Origin: Thermoplasmata archaeon
GTDB taxonomy: Archaea; Thermoplasmatota; Thermoplasmata; Lutacidiplasmatales; UBA184
Reading direction: 5' to 3'
Length of the DNA: 19,682 nt
Assembly (NCBI GenBank): GCA_021828085.1
Contig: JAKATE010000018.1
Coordinates: forward strand, 1 to 19,682
In this document: positions 7,023 through 13,701 of the stretch, in pieces
Layout of the letters: each line of letters begins with the position of its first letter
How positions within the stretch are numbered: position 1 is the stretch's first letter
Notes under the pieces: generated by a model
Told to the model about the DNA's origin: nothing
Seen by the model: only the letters and a program-made list of their open reading frames with translations
The model's database searches: none
Translations under genes and position numbers: made by a program

Positions 7023-7814
7023 ATGGCATCCCCTCCCCTGCCGAAACTGGGCGTCTGGAAGTTCGCCTCCTGCGATGGATGCCAGCTCTCCCTGCTCGCC
7101 CTGGAGGACGAGCTCCTCGCCATCGCGGACCGGCTCTTCCTGGCCGACTTCCGGGAGGCCTCGAGCCGAATCGACCCGGGTCCCTTCGACCTCTCGCTGG
7201 TGGAGGGCTCCGTCACCACGGAGGAGGACGTCCAACGCATCCAGGGGATCCGGGCGCACTCCCGGACCCTCGTGACCATCGGCGCCTGCGCGACCGCCGG
7301 CGGCATCCAGGCGCTGAGGAACTTCGCCGATGTGGAGGAGTACCGGAGCGTGGTCTACGCCCACCCGGAGTACATCCACACCCTGGGGAGGTCCACCCCC
7401 ATCTCCGCCCACGTGAAGGTCGACCTCGAGCTCCGGGGTTGCCCGGTGAACAAGCGCCAGCTGCTCGAGGTGGTGACGGCCTATCTCGCCCACCGCGCCC
7501 CCAACCTGCCGGGGGAGAGCGTCTGCGAGGAGTGCAAGCGGGCTGGTCATGTCTGCGTGCTCGTGGCGCACGGGACGCCGTGCCTGGGGCCGGTGACCCA
7601 CGCGGGGTGCGGGGCACTCTGTCCGGCCGTCGATCGCGGCTGCTACGGCTGTTACGGCCCGCAGGACACCCCCAACGCCCCCTCGCTCATCCGCCGGATC
7701 GAGGAGCTCGGCATGCCGCGCCCCGAGCTCCGTCGCTTCTTCCGCACCTTCAACGCGGCCGCCCCCGCGTTCGAGGCGGCCTCCCGCTCCCTTTCCGAGG
7801 AGGGACCCGCATGA
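7023..7814 (+). CDS. hydD: Group 3b [NiFe] hydrogenase small (delta) subunit
   Basis: This is the small subunit that houses the iron-sulfur chain between the [NiFe] site and the diaphorase part. The 263 residues start with the proximal-cluster motif CDGCQLS (C17, C20), followed by IGACATAGG with C89 and ELRGCPVNK with C140. Further cysteines at 168, 171, 178, 187, 196, 200, 207 and 210 supply the medial and distal clusters. There is no twin-arginine signal peptide, so the enzyme is cytosolic, as expected for group 3. The gene lies three bases after hydG, with GGGAG upstream of its start, and its end overlaps hydA by four bases. The F420-reducing group 3a enzyme is less likely because the neighbours are the flavoprotein and beta subunit of group 3b. 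Confidence 0.94.
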   Translation: MASPPLPKLGVWKFASCDGCQLSLLALEDELLAIADRLFLADFREASSRIDPGPFDLSLVEGSVTTEEDVQRIQGIRAHSRTLVTIGACATAGGIQALRNFADVEEYRSVVYAHPEYIHTLGRSTPISAHVKVDLELRGCPVNKRQLLEVVTAYLAHRAPNLPGESVCEECKRAGHVCVLVAHGTPCLGPVTHAGCGALCPAVDRGCYGCYGPQDTPNAPSLIRRIEELGMPRPELRRFFRTFNAAAPAFEAASRSLSEEGPA

Positions 7815-9106
7815 GCGAACGAACGGTGGCGGTGAACTACATCACGAGGGTCGAGGGCGAAGGGGCGCTCCGCGTCCGCATCGAGGGGGGCTCCGTGAAG
7901 GAGGTGGAGCTGAGGATCTTCGAACCCCCCCGCTTCTTCGAGGCCTTCCTGCGCGGCCGCTCCTATCGCGAGGCCCCGGACGTGACCGCCCGCATCTGCG
8001 GGATCTGCCCGGTCGCCTACCAGATGAGCTCCTGCCAGGCCATGGAGTCGATCCTCGGGATCCGGGTGGGAGAGCGCCTGGAGGCGCTGAGGCGCCTGCT
8101 CTACTGCGGGGAGTGGATCGAGAGCCACGCTCTTCACATGTTCCTGCTCCATCTGCCGGACTTCCTGGGCTACGCCGACGCGGTGGGGCTCGCCCGGGAC
8201 CACCGGGACCTCGTCGAGAAGGGGCTCCGTCTCAAGAAGGCCGGGAACTCCATCCTGGAGGCCGTGGGGGGACGCGCCGTCCACCCGGTGAACGTCCGGG
8301 TGGGAGGATTCTACCGTTCTCCCGAGCGCGAGGAGCTCCTCGCGCTCCGCCCGGCGATCGAGGAGGCCCTGACGATCGCGGAGGAGACGGTCCGGTTCGC
8401 CTCCACCCTTCCTTACCCGGACCTCTCGGAGGATTACGAGTTCGTCGCGCTGAGGAACGAGAAGGAGTATCCGATGAACTCCGGGGACGTACTCTCCAGC
8501 GCTGGGCCCCGGGTCCCTGTGAGCCGTTTCGAGGAGACCTATCGGGAGGAGCAGGTCCCGTACTCCACGGCGCTCCAGTCCCGCCGCGTCGGGGGAGGGC
8601 CCTATCTGGCCGGCCCGCTCGCCCGCTACGCCCTCAACCAGGACCTGCTCACCCCACGCGCCTCCCGCGCGGCGCGGGAGGCCGGGCTCGGGAAGGTCGA
8701 GCGCAATCCCTACCGCAGCCTTCTCGTGCGCGGGGTGGAAGTGGTCCTCGCCTGCGAAGAGGCGCTCCGGATCATCGATTCCTATCAACGGCCGGAGCAG
8801 CCCTTCGTCGAGCCGCCGAACGGGGTCCACGCGGGCACCGGCAGCTGGGCCACCGAGGCCCCTCGCGGATTGCTCTACCACCGGTACCGGATCTCCGACC
8901 GGGGGCTCATCGAGGAGGCGAAGATCACCCCCCCGACCTCCCAGAACCAGGGAAGGATGGAGGTGGACATGCGCCACCTGGTGGAGCGCTCGCTCGCCCT
9001 GGACGATGCGAAGCTCGGGGAGGCCTGCGAGCGTGCCGTGCGCAACTACGACCCGTGCATCTCCTGCTCGACGCACTTTCTCCGACTGGAGGTGGACCGA
9101 CGATGA
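7811..9106 (+). CDS. hydA: Group 3b [NiFe] hydrogenase large (alpha) subunit, catalytic
   Basis: This is the catalytic subunit that splits or forms H2 at the Ni-Fe(CN)2CO centre. It has 431 residues. The N-terminal metal motif is RICGICPVAYQMSS at 61-74, with C63 and C66. The C-terminal motif is DPCISCSTH at 414-422, with C416, C419 and H422. The RICGICPVAYQ form, rather than CGICxxxH, is characteristic of the group 3b/3d-like cytosolic enzymes. Nine residues (FLRLEVDRR) follow H422, the expected extension removed by the maturation protease, which is encoded by the next gene with an ATGA overlap. A strong GGAGGG site precedes the start. Group 3b enzymes usually couple H2 and NADP(H). Sulfur or polysulfide reduction has been shown only for some, so I would not assign sulfhydrogenase activity. 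Confidence 0.95.
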   Translation: MSERTVAVNYITRVEGEGALRVRIEGGSVKEVELRIFEPPRFFEAFLRGRSYREAPDVTARICGICPVAYQMSSCQAMESILGIRVGERLEALRRLLYCGEWIESHALHMFLLHLPDFLGYADAVGLARDHRDLVEKGLRLKKAGNSILEAVGGRAVHPVNVRVGGFYRSPEREELLALRPAIEEALTIAEETVRFASTLPYPDLSEDYEFVALRNEKEYPMNSGDVLSSAGPRVPVSRFEETYREEQVPYSTALQSRRVGGGPYLAGPLARYALNQDLLTPRASRAAREAGLGKVERNPYRSLLVRGVEVVLACEEALRIIDSYQRPEQPFVEPPNGVHAGTGSWATEAPRGLLYHRYRISDRGLIEEAKITPPTSQNQGRMEVDMRHLVERSLALDDAKLGEACERAVRNYDPCISCSTHFLRLEVDRR

Positions 9107-9615
9107 GGCCCCACCGGGGAGGAGACCGGCCCGTGGTGATCGGGCTCGGCAACCCCGAGCGCGGGGACGACGGCCTGGGTCCGGTGGTGGTGGGGCTCCT
9201 GGAAGGTCCGCTGGGAGGGTTCGTGGAGCTCCTCGCTTCGGTCTCGGACCCCATGAGCATCCTCGACCTCTGGGAGGAGGCCCCGGTGGCGATCCTCGTC
9301 GATGCGGTGCGCTCGGGCGGAGTCCCCGGGGTGGTCTACCGCTGGGAGGTCACCCCCGGCGACCTTCCCATGGCCCGCGCCTGGAGTTCCACCCACTCCC
9401 TGGGTCTCCGGGAGCTGGTCGAGCTCTCCTGGGCCCTGGGTCGGAGCCCGCGCCGCCTGGTCCTCTACGGGGCGGAGGCGGGCGAGGACCGGTGGGGGCA
9501 AGGGCTCTCCGAGCCGGTCTCTGCGGCCGCGTTCACCATCGCGCGACGGCTCCACCAAGAGCTCGAGCAGGACGGCTGGCTCGTCGCCCGCCGGGAGGAG
9601 GAGCTCCATGCATGA
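9103..9615 (+). CDS. [NiFe] hydrogenase maturation protease (HyaD/HycI family)
   Basis: This endopeptidase removes the C-terminal tail of the large subunit after nickel insertion. The 170 residues carry the family start GLGNPERGDDGLG at 14-26. Residues that match the nickel-sensing positions of HybD/HycI are D23, D67 in LVDAVRSGG, and H98 in SSTHSLGL. Length is normal. The start codon overlaps the hydA stop by four bases and has GGAGG about eight bases upstream, so protease and substrate are coupled at translation. The end overlaps the hypA-like gene by eight bases. Function is confidently inferred from motif and position; its only obvious client is the adjacent large subunit. Confidence 0.93.
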   Translation: MRPHRGGDRPVVIGLGNPERGDDGLGPVVVGLLEGPLGGFVELLASVSDPMSILDLWEEAPVAILVDAVRSGGVPGVVYRWEVTPGDLPMARAWSSTHSLGLRELVELSWALGRSPRRLVLYGAEAGEDRWGQGLSEPVSAAAFTIARRLHQELEQDGWLVARREEELHA

Positions 9616-9883
9616 GCAGGCCCTGATGGCCGAGCTCAAGCAGGTCGTCGACCAGTTGCTCTCCAAGGAGCCGGGGACCCGGGTCACCCGGGTTCGCCTC
9701 TGGATCGGGGCGTTGAGCCACCTGACGGAGGAGGACCTCCGTCAGCGCTGGGCGGAGACGTTCGCGCAGACGCCGGCCGAGAAGGCGGAGCTCGAGGTGG
9801 AGTGTTCGGAGGACCTGGAGGACCCCCGGGCGCTCAGCGTGGTGCTGGTGGACCTCGACCTCGCCCCGTCGGTGCCCGCGTAG
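9608..9883 (+). CDS. hypA: Short HypA-like nickel chaperone lacking the zinc domain
   Basis: HypA delivers nickel to the hydrogenase large subunit together with HypB. The 91-residue product starts MHEQALM, with the M1-H2-E3 nickel-binding end typical of HypA. It continues with a family-like stretch, TRVTRVRLWIGALSHLTEEDLRQRW (~25-49), and then AEKAELEVE. Canonical HypA is about 110-120 residues and has two CxxC pairs forming a zinc-binding domain. Here only one cysteine (C67) is present, no CxxC exists, and the chain ends soon after the second beta segment. The start has GGAGGAG upstream and lies within the end of the protease gene. No frameshift is apparent: the following 10 bases lead straight into hypC. 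It may be a specialised, reduced HypA; nickel delivery is inferred. Confidence 0.8.
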   Translation: MHEQALMAELKQVVDQLLSKEPGTRVTRVRLWIGALSHLTEEDLRQRWAETFAQTPAEKAELEVECSEDLEDPRALSVVLVDLDLAPSVPA

Positions 9884-9893
9884 GAGGAAGAGC

Positions 9894-10190
9894 ATGTGTC
9901 TCGCGATCCCTGGAAGGGTCACACGGATCCTCGAGGAGCACGGAGAGGACCGCATCGCCGAGATCGACTACGACGGGACCTTCCGGACGGCCCACCTCCT
10001 CTACCTCCCCGAGGCGGGCGTCGGGGACTACGTGCTCGTCCACGCGGGGTTCGCGACCTCCCTCGTCCCCGAGGAGGACGCGCTCGAGGCGCAACGCCTC
10101 GCGCGCGAGATCCCTCCGCTCCCCCCGGCATCCTCCCCCGGGGTCCCTCCCCTTCCTTCCGTTCGCCGAGACGGAGCGAGCCCAACATGA
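9894..10190 (+). CDS. hypC: Hydrogenase assembly chaperone HypC
   Basis: HypC carries the Fe(CN)2CO unit with HypD and docks on the large-subunit precursor. The 98-residue protein begins with the invariant MCLAIPGRV, whose C2 is the iron-ligating cysteine. It continues with the small OB-like barrel: IAEIDYDGTFRTAHLLYLPEAGVGDYVLVHAGFA, and then the end helix EEDALEAQRLAREI. About 25 residues of proline/serine-rich tail extend beyond the usual HypC end. The start has a good GGAGG site ten bases after the hypA stop, and its stop overlaps the transporter start by four bases. hypB, hypD, hypE and hypF are not in the window and must be elsewhere if the enzyme is matured. Confidence 0.94.
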   Translation: MCLAIPGRVTRILEEHGEDRIAEIDYDGTFRTAHLLYLPEAGVGDYVLVHAGFATSLVPEEDALEAQRLAREIPPLPPASSPGVPPLPSVRRDGASPT

Positions 10191-11230
10191 GCGAGAACAA
10201 CTCCCGGGAGTCCCCCCTTCGAGGAACGCGACACCGCCCCCGAACCTTTCTCGGACCCCCTCGGGGGACGACGGTGGGCGCGAGCAGCCCCAGCCTCGTC
10301 GGACCGGGGCTGCTGCTGGTACTCTTGACCGCCCTCATCAGCGGCGCCTCGACCTTCGCGAACGGTTACGCCGTGGCGGGGACGAGCAGCGCGGTCTTCG
10401 TGACGTTCCGGAACCTCCTGGTGGCCTTCCTGGTGCTCCCGCTCGGCCTCCTGGCGTTCCGTGGCGCGAGCGAGAGGCCGAGCGCCCGCCAGTGGGGGAT
10501 CCTCCTCGTCATCGGGCTCGTGGGGGGCGCCATCCCCTTCCTGCTCTTCTTCCAGGGGATCGCGCTCGCCACGGCGGCCGGGGGAGCCACCACGGCCTCC
10601 TTCCTCTACCGCACCCTCTTCGTCCTGGCGACGGTGCTCGGCATCGTCGTGCTGCGCGAGCGTTTCCACTGGAAGGCGGTGGTGGGGGGCGCCCTCCTCC
10701 TCGGGGGCAACTTCCTCCTGATGGCGCTCACCACCCCGGTCTGGACCGACGGGAGCGCCTACGTGCTCGCGGCGACGCTGCTCTGGGCAGGGGAGTACAC
10801 GCTCTCGAAGAACCTGCTGCGCTCCCTTCCTTCCGGCCTCGTCGCGGCGGGCCGGATGGGCTTCGGGGCCGCCTTCCTCCTCGCCTACCTCGGTCTGACC
10901 TCCCAGCTGGGGGCCGTCGTCCTCTTCTCGGGGGCACAGTGGACCTGGGTCGCCCTCAGTGCGGTGCTCCTGAGCGCCTTCGTCGGGGCCTGGTACGCTG
11001 GGCTCAAGCGGGTGGACCTGGGAGTGGCGACCTCGGTCCTGGTGCTCGGCTATCCGGTGACCTGGCTGCTCGCGGTGGCCTTCCAGGGGGCTCCGCTCGT
11101 GACCGGGGAGCTCTGGGGAGCCCTCCTCGTGGTGCTGGGCGCCTTCTTCGTGGTGGGCTGGCGTTCCCTCCGTGAACTCGCGCGCTGGACCTTGAGCCGG
11201 TTCCCCCGCTCGGGGCGCACGACGACCTAG
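10187..11230 (+). CDS. EamA/DMT-superfamily transporter
   Basis: This is a 347-residue membrane protein of the drug/metabolite transporter superfamily. A polar, basic N-terminus of ~35 residues is followed by about ten hydrophobic helices in two EamA repeats. Landmarks are FRNLLVAFLVLPLGLLAF in the first repeat, GGATTASFLYRTLFVLATVLGIVVLRERF, where the ERF turn closes the first repeat, and the second repeat beginning near SAYVLAATLLWAGEYTLSKNLL and ending with GELWGALLVVLGAFFVVGW. The substrate cannot be told. The ATG at 10187 overlaps the hypC stop (ATGA), so it is co-translated with hydrogenase maturation genes. A longer in-frame reading from 9896 only shadows hypC and is not used. Whether the transporter serves the hydrogenase (metal, cofactor or metabolite) is open. 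Confidence 0.9.
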   Translation: MSENNSRESPLRGTRHRPRTFLGPPRGTTVGASSPSLVGPGLLLVLLTALISGASTFANGYAVAGTSSAVFVTFRNLLVAFLVLPLGLLAFRGASERPSARQWGILLVIGLVGGAIPFLLFFQGIALATAAGGATTASFLYRTLFVLATVLGIVVLRERFHWKAVVGGALLLGGNFLLMALTTPVWTDGSAYVLAATLLWAGEYTLSKNLLRSLPSGLVAAGRMGFGAAFLLAYLGLTSQLGAVVLFSGAQWTWVALSAVLLSAFVGAWYAGLKRVDLGVATSVLVLGYPVTWLLAVAFQGAPLVTGELWGALLVVLGAFFVVGWRSLRELARWTLSRFPRSGRTTT

Positions 11231-11231
11231 G

Positions 11232-11999
11232 ATGCAGGGGATCGAGCTCGGGGCCCGGTTCAGCCTCGCGACGAGCCGCCTGCACTACTGCGGGGCGGAA
11301 GGGGCGGACCGGGTCCTCTATGAGGCGCTGGTCCGAGGCACGGACCTCGAGAGCGCGGCCGGGGTCCTCCGGAGCTTCGAGGCGCTCATGCCGTACCTGG
11401 AGGCCATCGCGCTCCACACCGGAGGGGACCCCTTCGACCCCGACGTTGTCGAGGCGTACTGGATCGGGGGGAGGGCGCTCCTAGGCTTCACCCGGGAGGA
11501 GTTCCGGGGTCTCTTGGACCGCCTCGTCCAGCGCGGTCTCCCCCGCTCGGTCGCACTTCGGCTGGCGGAGCGCCTTCCCGCGAATCCGGTCCCGCACCAC
11601 CTCTTCCACGTGAGCTTCGTCGGGGTGGGGGAGGTGACCGGTCATGTGGAGACCACGCTGGCGAACATGCAGGCGTGCCGACCCGGCTGGGCCGAGGTCC
11701 GGGAGGTCCAGGGTGACCGGCTCTCGATCTCTGAGCCCCAGCTGGTACGGGAGGAGGAGGGGTACCGGATCGGACCCCCCGTGGTCCGAGAAGTGGCCTA
11801 CGATCCCGCCCTTCTGCCGGTGGTGAGGCCGGGGCAGACGGTCGCGCTCCACTGGGATTGGCCCGTAGGAGTGCTCAGCGACGAGCAATTGACCCGGTTG
11901 AAGTCGGTCTCCGAGAGGAGCCTCGAGGCCGCGAACGAGGCGAAGGGCGCCTCCGGACCGAAGGGACCCAAGGCTGCGTCACCGGCTCGGGAGCGTTGA
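11232..11999 (+). CDS. Hydrogenase-associated DUF6390-type protein of unknown function
   Basis: The 255-residue soluble protein has no known catalytic motif. I recognise its pattern as that of a conserved protein (DUF6390, from memory) encoded beside group 3b hydrogenases in actinobacteria. The N-terminal segment has SRLHYCGAEGAD at ~15-26. A central helical region has FEALMPYLEAIALHTGGDPFDPDVVEAYWIGG at ~48-79, then PVPHHLFHVSFVG at ~121-133 with clustered histidines. A C-terminal beta region ends in GQTVALHWDWPVGVLSDEQLTRLK at ~199-222. Residues C20, H122-H123, H126 and the HWDW box look conserved enough to be functional. The last ~25 residues are a low-complexity Lys/Ala/Pro tail. It begins one base after the transporter stop and closes the operon. 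A role in hydrogenase assembly or regulation is inferred only from neighbourhood. Confidence 0.8.
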   Translation: MQGIELGARFSLATSRLHYCGAEGADRVLYEALVRGTDLESAAGVLRSFEALMPYLEAIALHTGGDPFDPDVVEAYWIGGRALLGFTREEFRGLLDRLVQRGLPRSVALRLAERLPANPVPHHLFHVSFVGVGEVTGHVETTLANMQACRPGWAEVREVQGDRLSISEPQLVREEEGYRIGPPVVREVAYDPALLPVVRPGQTVALHWDWPVGVLSDEQLTRLKSVSERSLEAANEAKGASGPKGPKAASPARER

Positions 12000-12022
12000 G
12001 CCCCACGTTCTGTCAGGGGCTC
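11998..12022. terminator. Inverted repeat between convergent DUF6390 and Lrp genes
   Basis: GAGCCCC (11998-12004) and GGGGCTC (12016-12022) form a perfect 7-bp stem with an 11-base loop. It spans the last bases of the hydrogenase-operon gene and the stop of the convergent Lrp gene. The position suits a bidirectional end-of-transcription hairpin, but there is no T-tract on either side, so this is tentative. Confidence 0.35.
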
Positions 12023-12462
12023 TCCTTGACGGACGAGAAGGAGAGACAGGTCTGGGTGCGCTCGATCCCCCGGATCAGACGGAGCCGGTCCACCACGAGC
12101 TCCCCGACCGCCTCCACCGAGGAAGCGCGCACCTTGAGCAGGATGTCCCATTCTCCCGAGATCAGCGAGACCTCGAAGACCCCCGGGAGCCGAGCGATCT
12201 CTTCGGCGACCTCCCGCTGGGTCCGCGCCTCCGAGGGTCCGAAGGCGGCGAGGATGTAGGCGGTAACCCCGAGACCCAACTGGGCATGGTCCGGGACCGC
12301 GACAACGCGCCGAAGGACCCCGGAGTCGAACAGGCGACGCAGCCGCTCCTGGACCGTGGCGCGAGGCACCCTAAGCTTGCGGGCCAACCAGACGACGGGT
12401 CTCCGTCCGTCCACCCCGAGCTCCGAGAGGATCTTCCGGTCGAGATCGTCCACTCCTGTCAT
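12013..12462 (-). CDS. Lrp/AsnC-family transcriptional regulator
   Basis: This is a 149-residue one-domain-plus-sensor regulator. An N-terminal winged helix-turn-helix (~7-55: LDRKILSELGVDGRRPVVWLA, then RVPRATVQERLRRLFDSGVL) is followed by a RAM/AsnC ligand-binding domain (~68-145: AYILAAF, then GVFEVSLISGEWDILLKVRA). Such proteins form dimers to octamers that sense amino acids. The ATG at 12462 lies about 26 bases from a TATA-like GATAAA on the minus strand, so the mRNA is probably leaderless. It is divergent from asparagine synthetase with a perfect inverted repeat between them. The most economical idea is that it regulates that gene, and perhaps itself, in response to asparagine or another amino acid. 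The ligand is unknown. Hydrogenase control is an alternative, given the other neighbour. Confidence 0.92.
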   Translation of the reverse strand: MTGVDDLDRKILSELGVDGRRPVVWLARKLRVPRATVQERLRRLFDSGVLRRVVAVPDHAQLGLGVTAYILAAFGPSEARTQREVAEEIARLPGVFEVSLISGEWDILLKVRASSVEAVGELVVDRLRLIRGIERTQTCLSFSSVKESP

Positions 12463-12485
12463 AGTGACGGAGTTAGTGGGTTGCG

Positions 12486-12491
12486 TTTATC
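12486..12491 (-). promoter_or_regulatory. Candidate TATA box of the Lrp/AsnC gene
   Basis: On the minus strand GATAAA is centred about 26 bases before the ATG at 12462, the classical archaeal distance for a leaderless transcript. It sits in the most AT-rich stretch of the window (about 12475-12540). Confidence 0.55.
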
Positions 12492-12506
12492 AATTTGTTG
12501 TCACTT

Positions 12507-12523
12507 TGCCAAAATTCTTGGCA
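12507..12523. promoter_or_regulatory. Candidate Lrp/AsnC operator, perfect 6-5-6 inverted repeat
   Basis: TGCCAAAATTCTTGGCA consists of TGCCAA, a five-base AT-rich spacer and the exact complement TTGGCA. Arm length, total length of ~17 bp and an AT-rich centre are what Lrp/AsnC-family dimers usually bind. It lies between the two divergent TATA-like boxes, directly upstream of the one for asparagine synthetase and about 45 bases before the regulator's own start. Either activation of the synthetase or shared control is possible from this placement. Confidence 0.6.
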
Positions 12524-12528
12524 GATAG

Positions 12529-12536
12529 ATGAAATA
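12529..12536 (+). promoter_or_regulatory. Candidate TATA box of the asparagine synthetase gene
   Basis: ATGAAATA is centred about 28 bases before the ATG at 12561, which would give a leaderless or nearly leaderless mRNA. The box is a weak match, as expected for a promoter that needs an activator bound just upstream. Confidence 0.45.
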
Positions 12537-12560
12537 GCCGCGACGCCTTCGGCCCTCCCC

Positions 12561-13505
12561 ATGACCGACACGGCCCTCCGGGACTCCTCCTCCGCGCTCG
12601 AGCCGACCACCTTCGGATCGGTCCCCCTGTCGGTCCCGGTCACCACTGCCCTGCTTCAGAGCCTCACCGGAGGGCTCGTGCAGCGGGGGTTCTCCTGGGG
12701 GCTGCCCGTCATCCTCTCCCCCGTCACCGACCCGCTCTGGCCGGACCCTGGCTCCTCCATCGAGAGCCGGCTCGAGCTCGAGCTGTACGACCGGCGGGTC
12801 CGGGTGACGCAGAGCATGATCATCCACAAGCTCCTCCTGGTCTCCGGAGCCCTCCCCCGCCTCTTCTTCCTCTCGCCGAACGTGCGGGTGGAGCGACGGG
12901 ACCGAGCGGACACCGGTCGGCACCTCTACGAGTTCACCCAGCTCGACTTCGAGGTGCGAGGTTTCACCTCCCTCGAGCTCCGGGCGTTGTTTGAGGGCGT
13001 CCTCGAGGAGGCCATGGACCATCTCCGGCAGACCCTTCCTCCCGAGGCCCGCTCCGGGCTCGCCCATCTCCCTCCCCCTCCCTATCCGGTGCGGGAGCGG
13101 CGCGATCTCGTGGAACGCTACGGCGCGGACTGGGAGGAAGCGCTTTCCCGTGAAACCCCGACCCCGGTCTGGGTCACCGACCTTCCCCGAGAGTTCTACG
13201 ACTACGAGGACCCCTCCACCCACGTGTGGGACAATTTCGACCTCTACCTGCCAAGGCTGGGAGAGGTCCTCTCCGGCTCGCGTCGGGAGTGGGAGCTGGC
13301 CCGGATCCTCCAGAAGATGCAGCGCGACGGCGTCTCCCCCGAGGCGTTCCGTCCCCTCCTGAGGCGCGCGGAAAAGGGTGCGCTCCTTCCTTCCGCCGGT
13401 GCCGGCCTGGGCATCGAACGGCTCGTCGCCTGGCTCGTGGGGGCCTCCCACGTCGGGGAGGTCCAGCTCTTCCCCCGTATCCCCGGCACGGTCCCGGAGC
13501 TGTAG
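12561..13505 (+). CDS. Archaeal asparagine synthetase related to AsnRS (AS-AR)
   Basis: The 314-residue protein is a class II aminoacyl-tRNA-synthetase core without an anticodon-binding OB domain. In archaea such AsnRS-related proteins make asparagine from aspartate, ammonia and ATP, as shown for Pyrococcus abyssi. Motif 2 is visible as NVRVERRDRADTGRHLYEFTQLDFEV (~107-132) and motif 3 as GAGLGIERLVAWLVG (280-294). The segment RVTQSMIIHKLLL (~81-93) matches the AsnRS/AspRS substrate pocket. The ATG at 12561 is used. A TTG at 12495 keeps the frame open but lies in the AT-rich promoter, before the operator. It is divergent from the Lrp/AsnC regulator. A truncated AsnRS acting on tRNA is the alternative, made unlikely by the missing N-terminal domain. 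Confidence 0.88.
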   Translation: MTDTALRDSSSALEPTTFGSVPLSVPVTTALLQSLTGGLVQRGFSWGLPVILSPVTDPLWPDPGSSIESRLELELYDRRVRVTQSMIIHKLLLVSGALPRLFFLSPNVRVERRDRADTGRHLYEFTQLDFEVRGFTSLELRALFEGVLEEAMDHLRQTLPPEARSGLAHLPPPPYPVRERRDLVERYGADWEEALSRETPTPVWVTDLPREFYDYEDPSTHVWDNFDLYLPRLGEVLSGSRREWELARILQKMQRDGVSPEAFRPLLRRAEKGALLPSAGAGLGIERLVAWLVGASHVGEVQLFPRIPGTVPEL

Positions 13506-13701
13506 GGTCCCCGCCTCGGACCGCAGGAGAGCTCCTCCGACGTCAGGGGACTCGAGCCTTCGGCCGGGGGGACGTGGATCGATCCCGCCCTCCCGGTCGC
13601 CGTTGTCCCCCGGTCAGGATGCCTTCGTGTCGAAGGGTCTCGTTCACGGACGGGTCGAGGAGTGTCCCGCGGCCCCGGACCTCCGACGACCGCTCGGGCG
13701 C
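13506..13701. other. GC-rich spacer between convergent genes, nothing recognised
   Basis: About 200 bases separate the asparagine synthetase stop from the stop of the HTH_10 regulator. The reading frames that cross it are arginine/proline-rich shadows. I find no RNA gene, long repeat or terminator. Confidence 0.4.

Noticed and set aside
6671..7810. Upstream extension of the large-subunit frame back to 6671
   Set aside because: It runs through the flavoprotein and small-subunit genes in another frame with low-complexity Arg/Pro-rich sequence. The hydrogenase large subunit clearly begins at the ATG at 7811, after a GGAGGG site.
7811..9106. Calling the enzyme a sulfur reductase because the family is named sulfhydrogenase
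   Set aside because: The subunit make-up shows only a group 3b H2/NAD(P)-linked enzyme. Sulfur reduction varies among members and no dedicated sulfur-binding feature was identified.
12495..12560. Extended TTG start for asparagine synthetase
   Set aside because: The added 22 residues read through the AT-rich promoter and the inverted repeat. The ATG at 12561 has a TATA-like box at the right distance.
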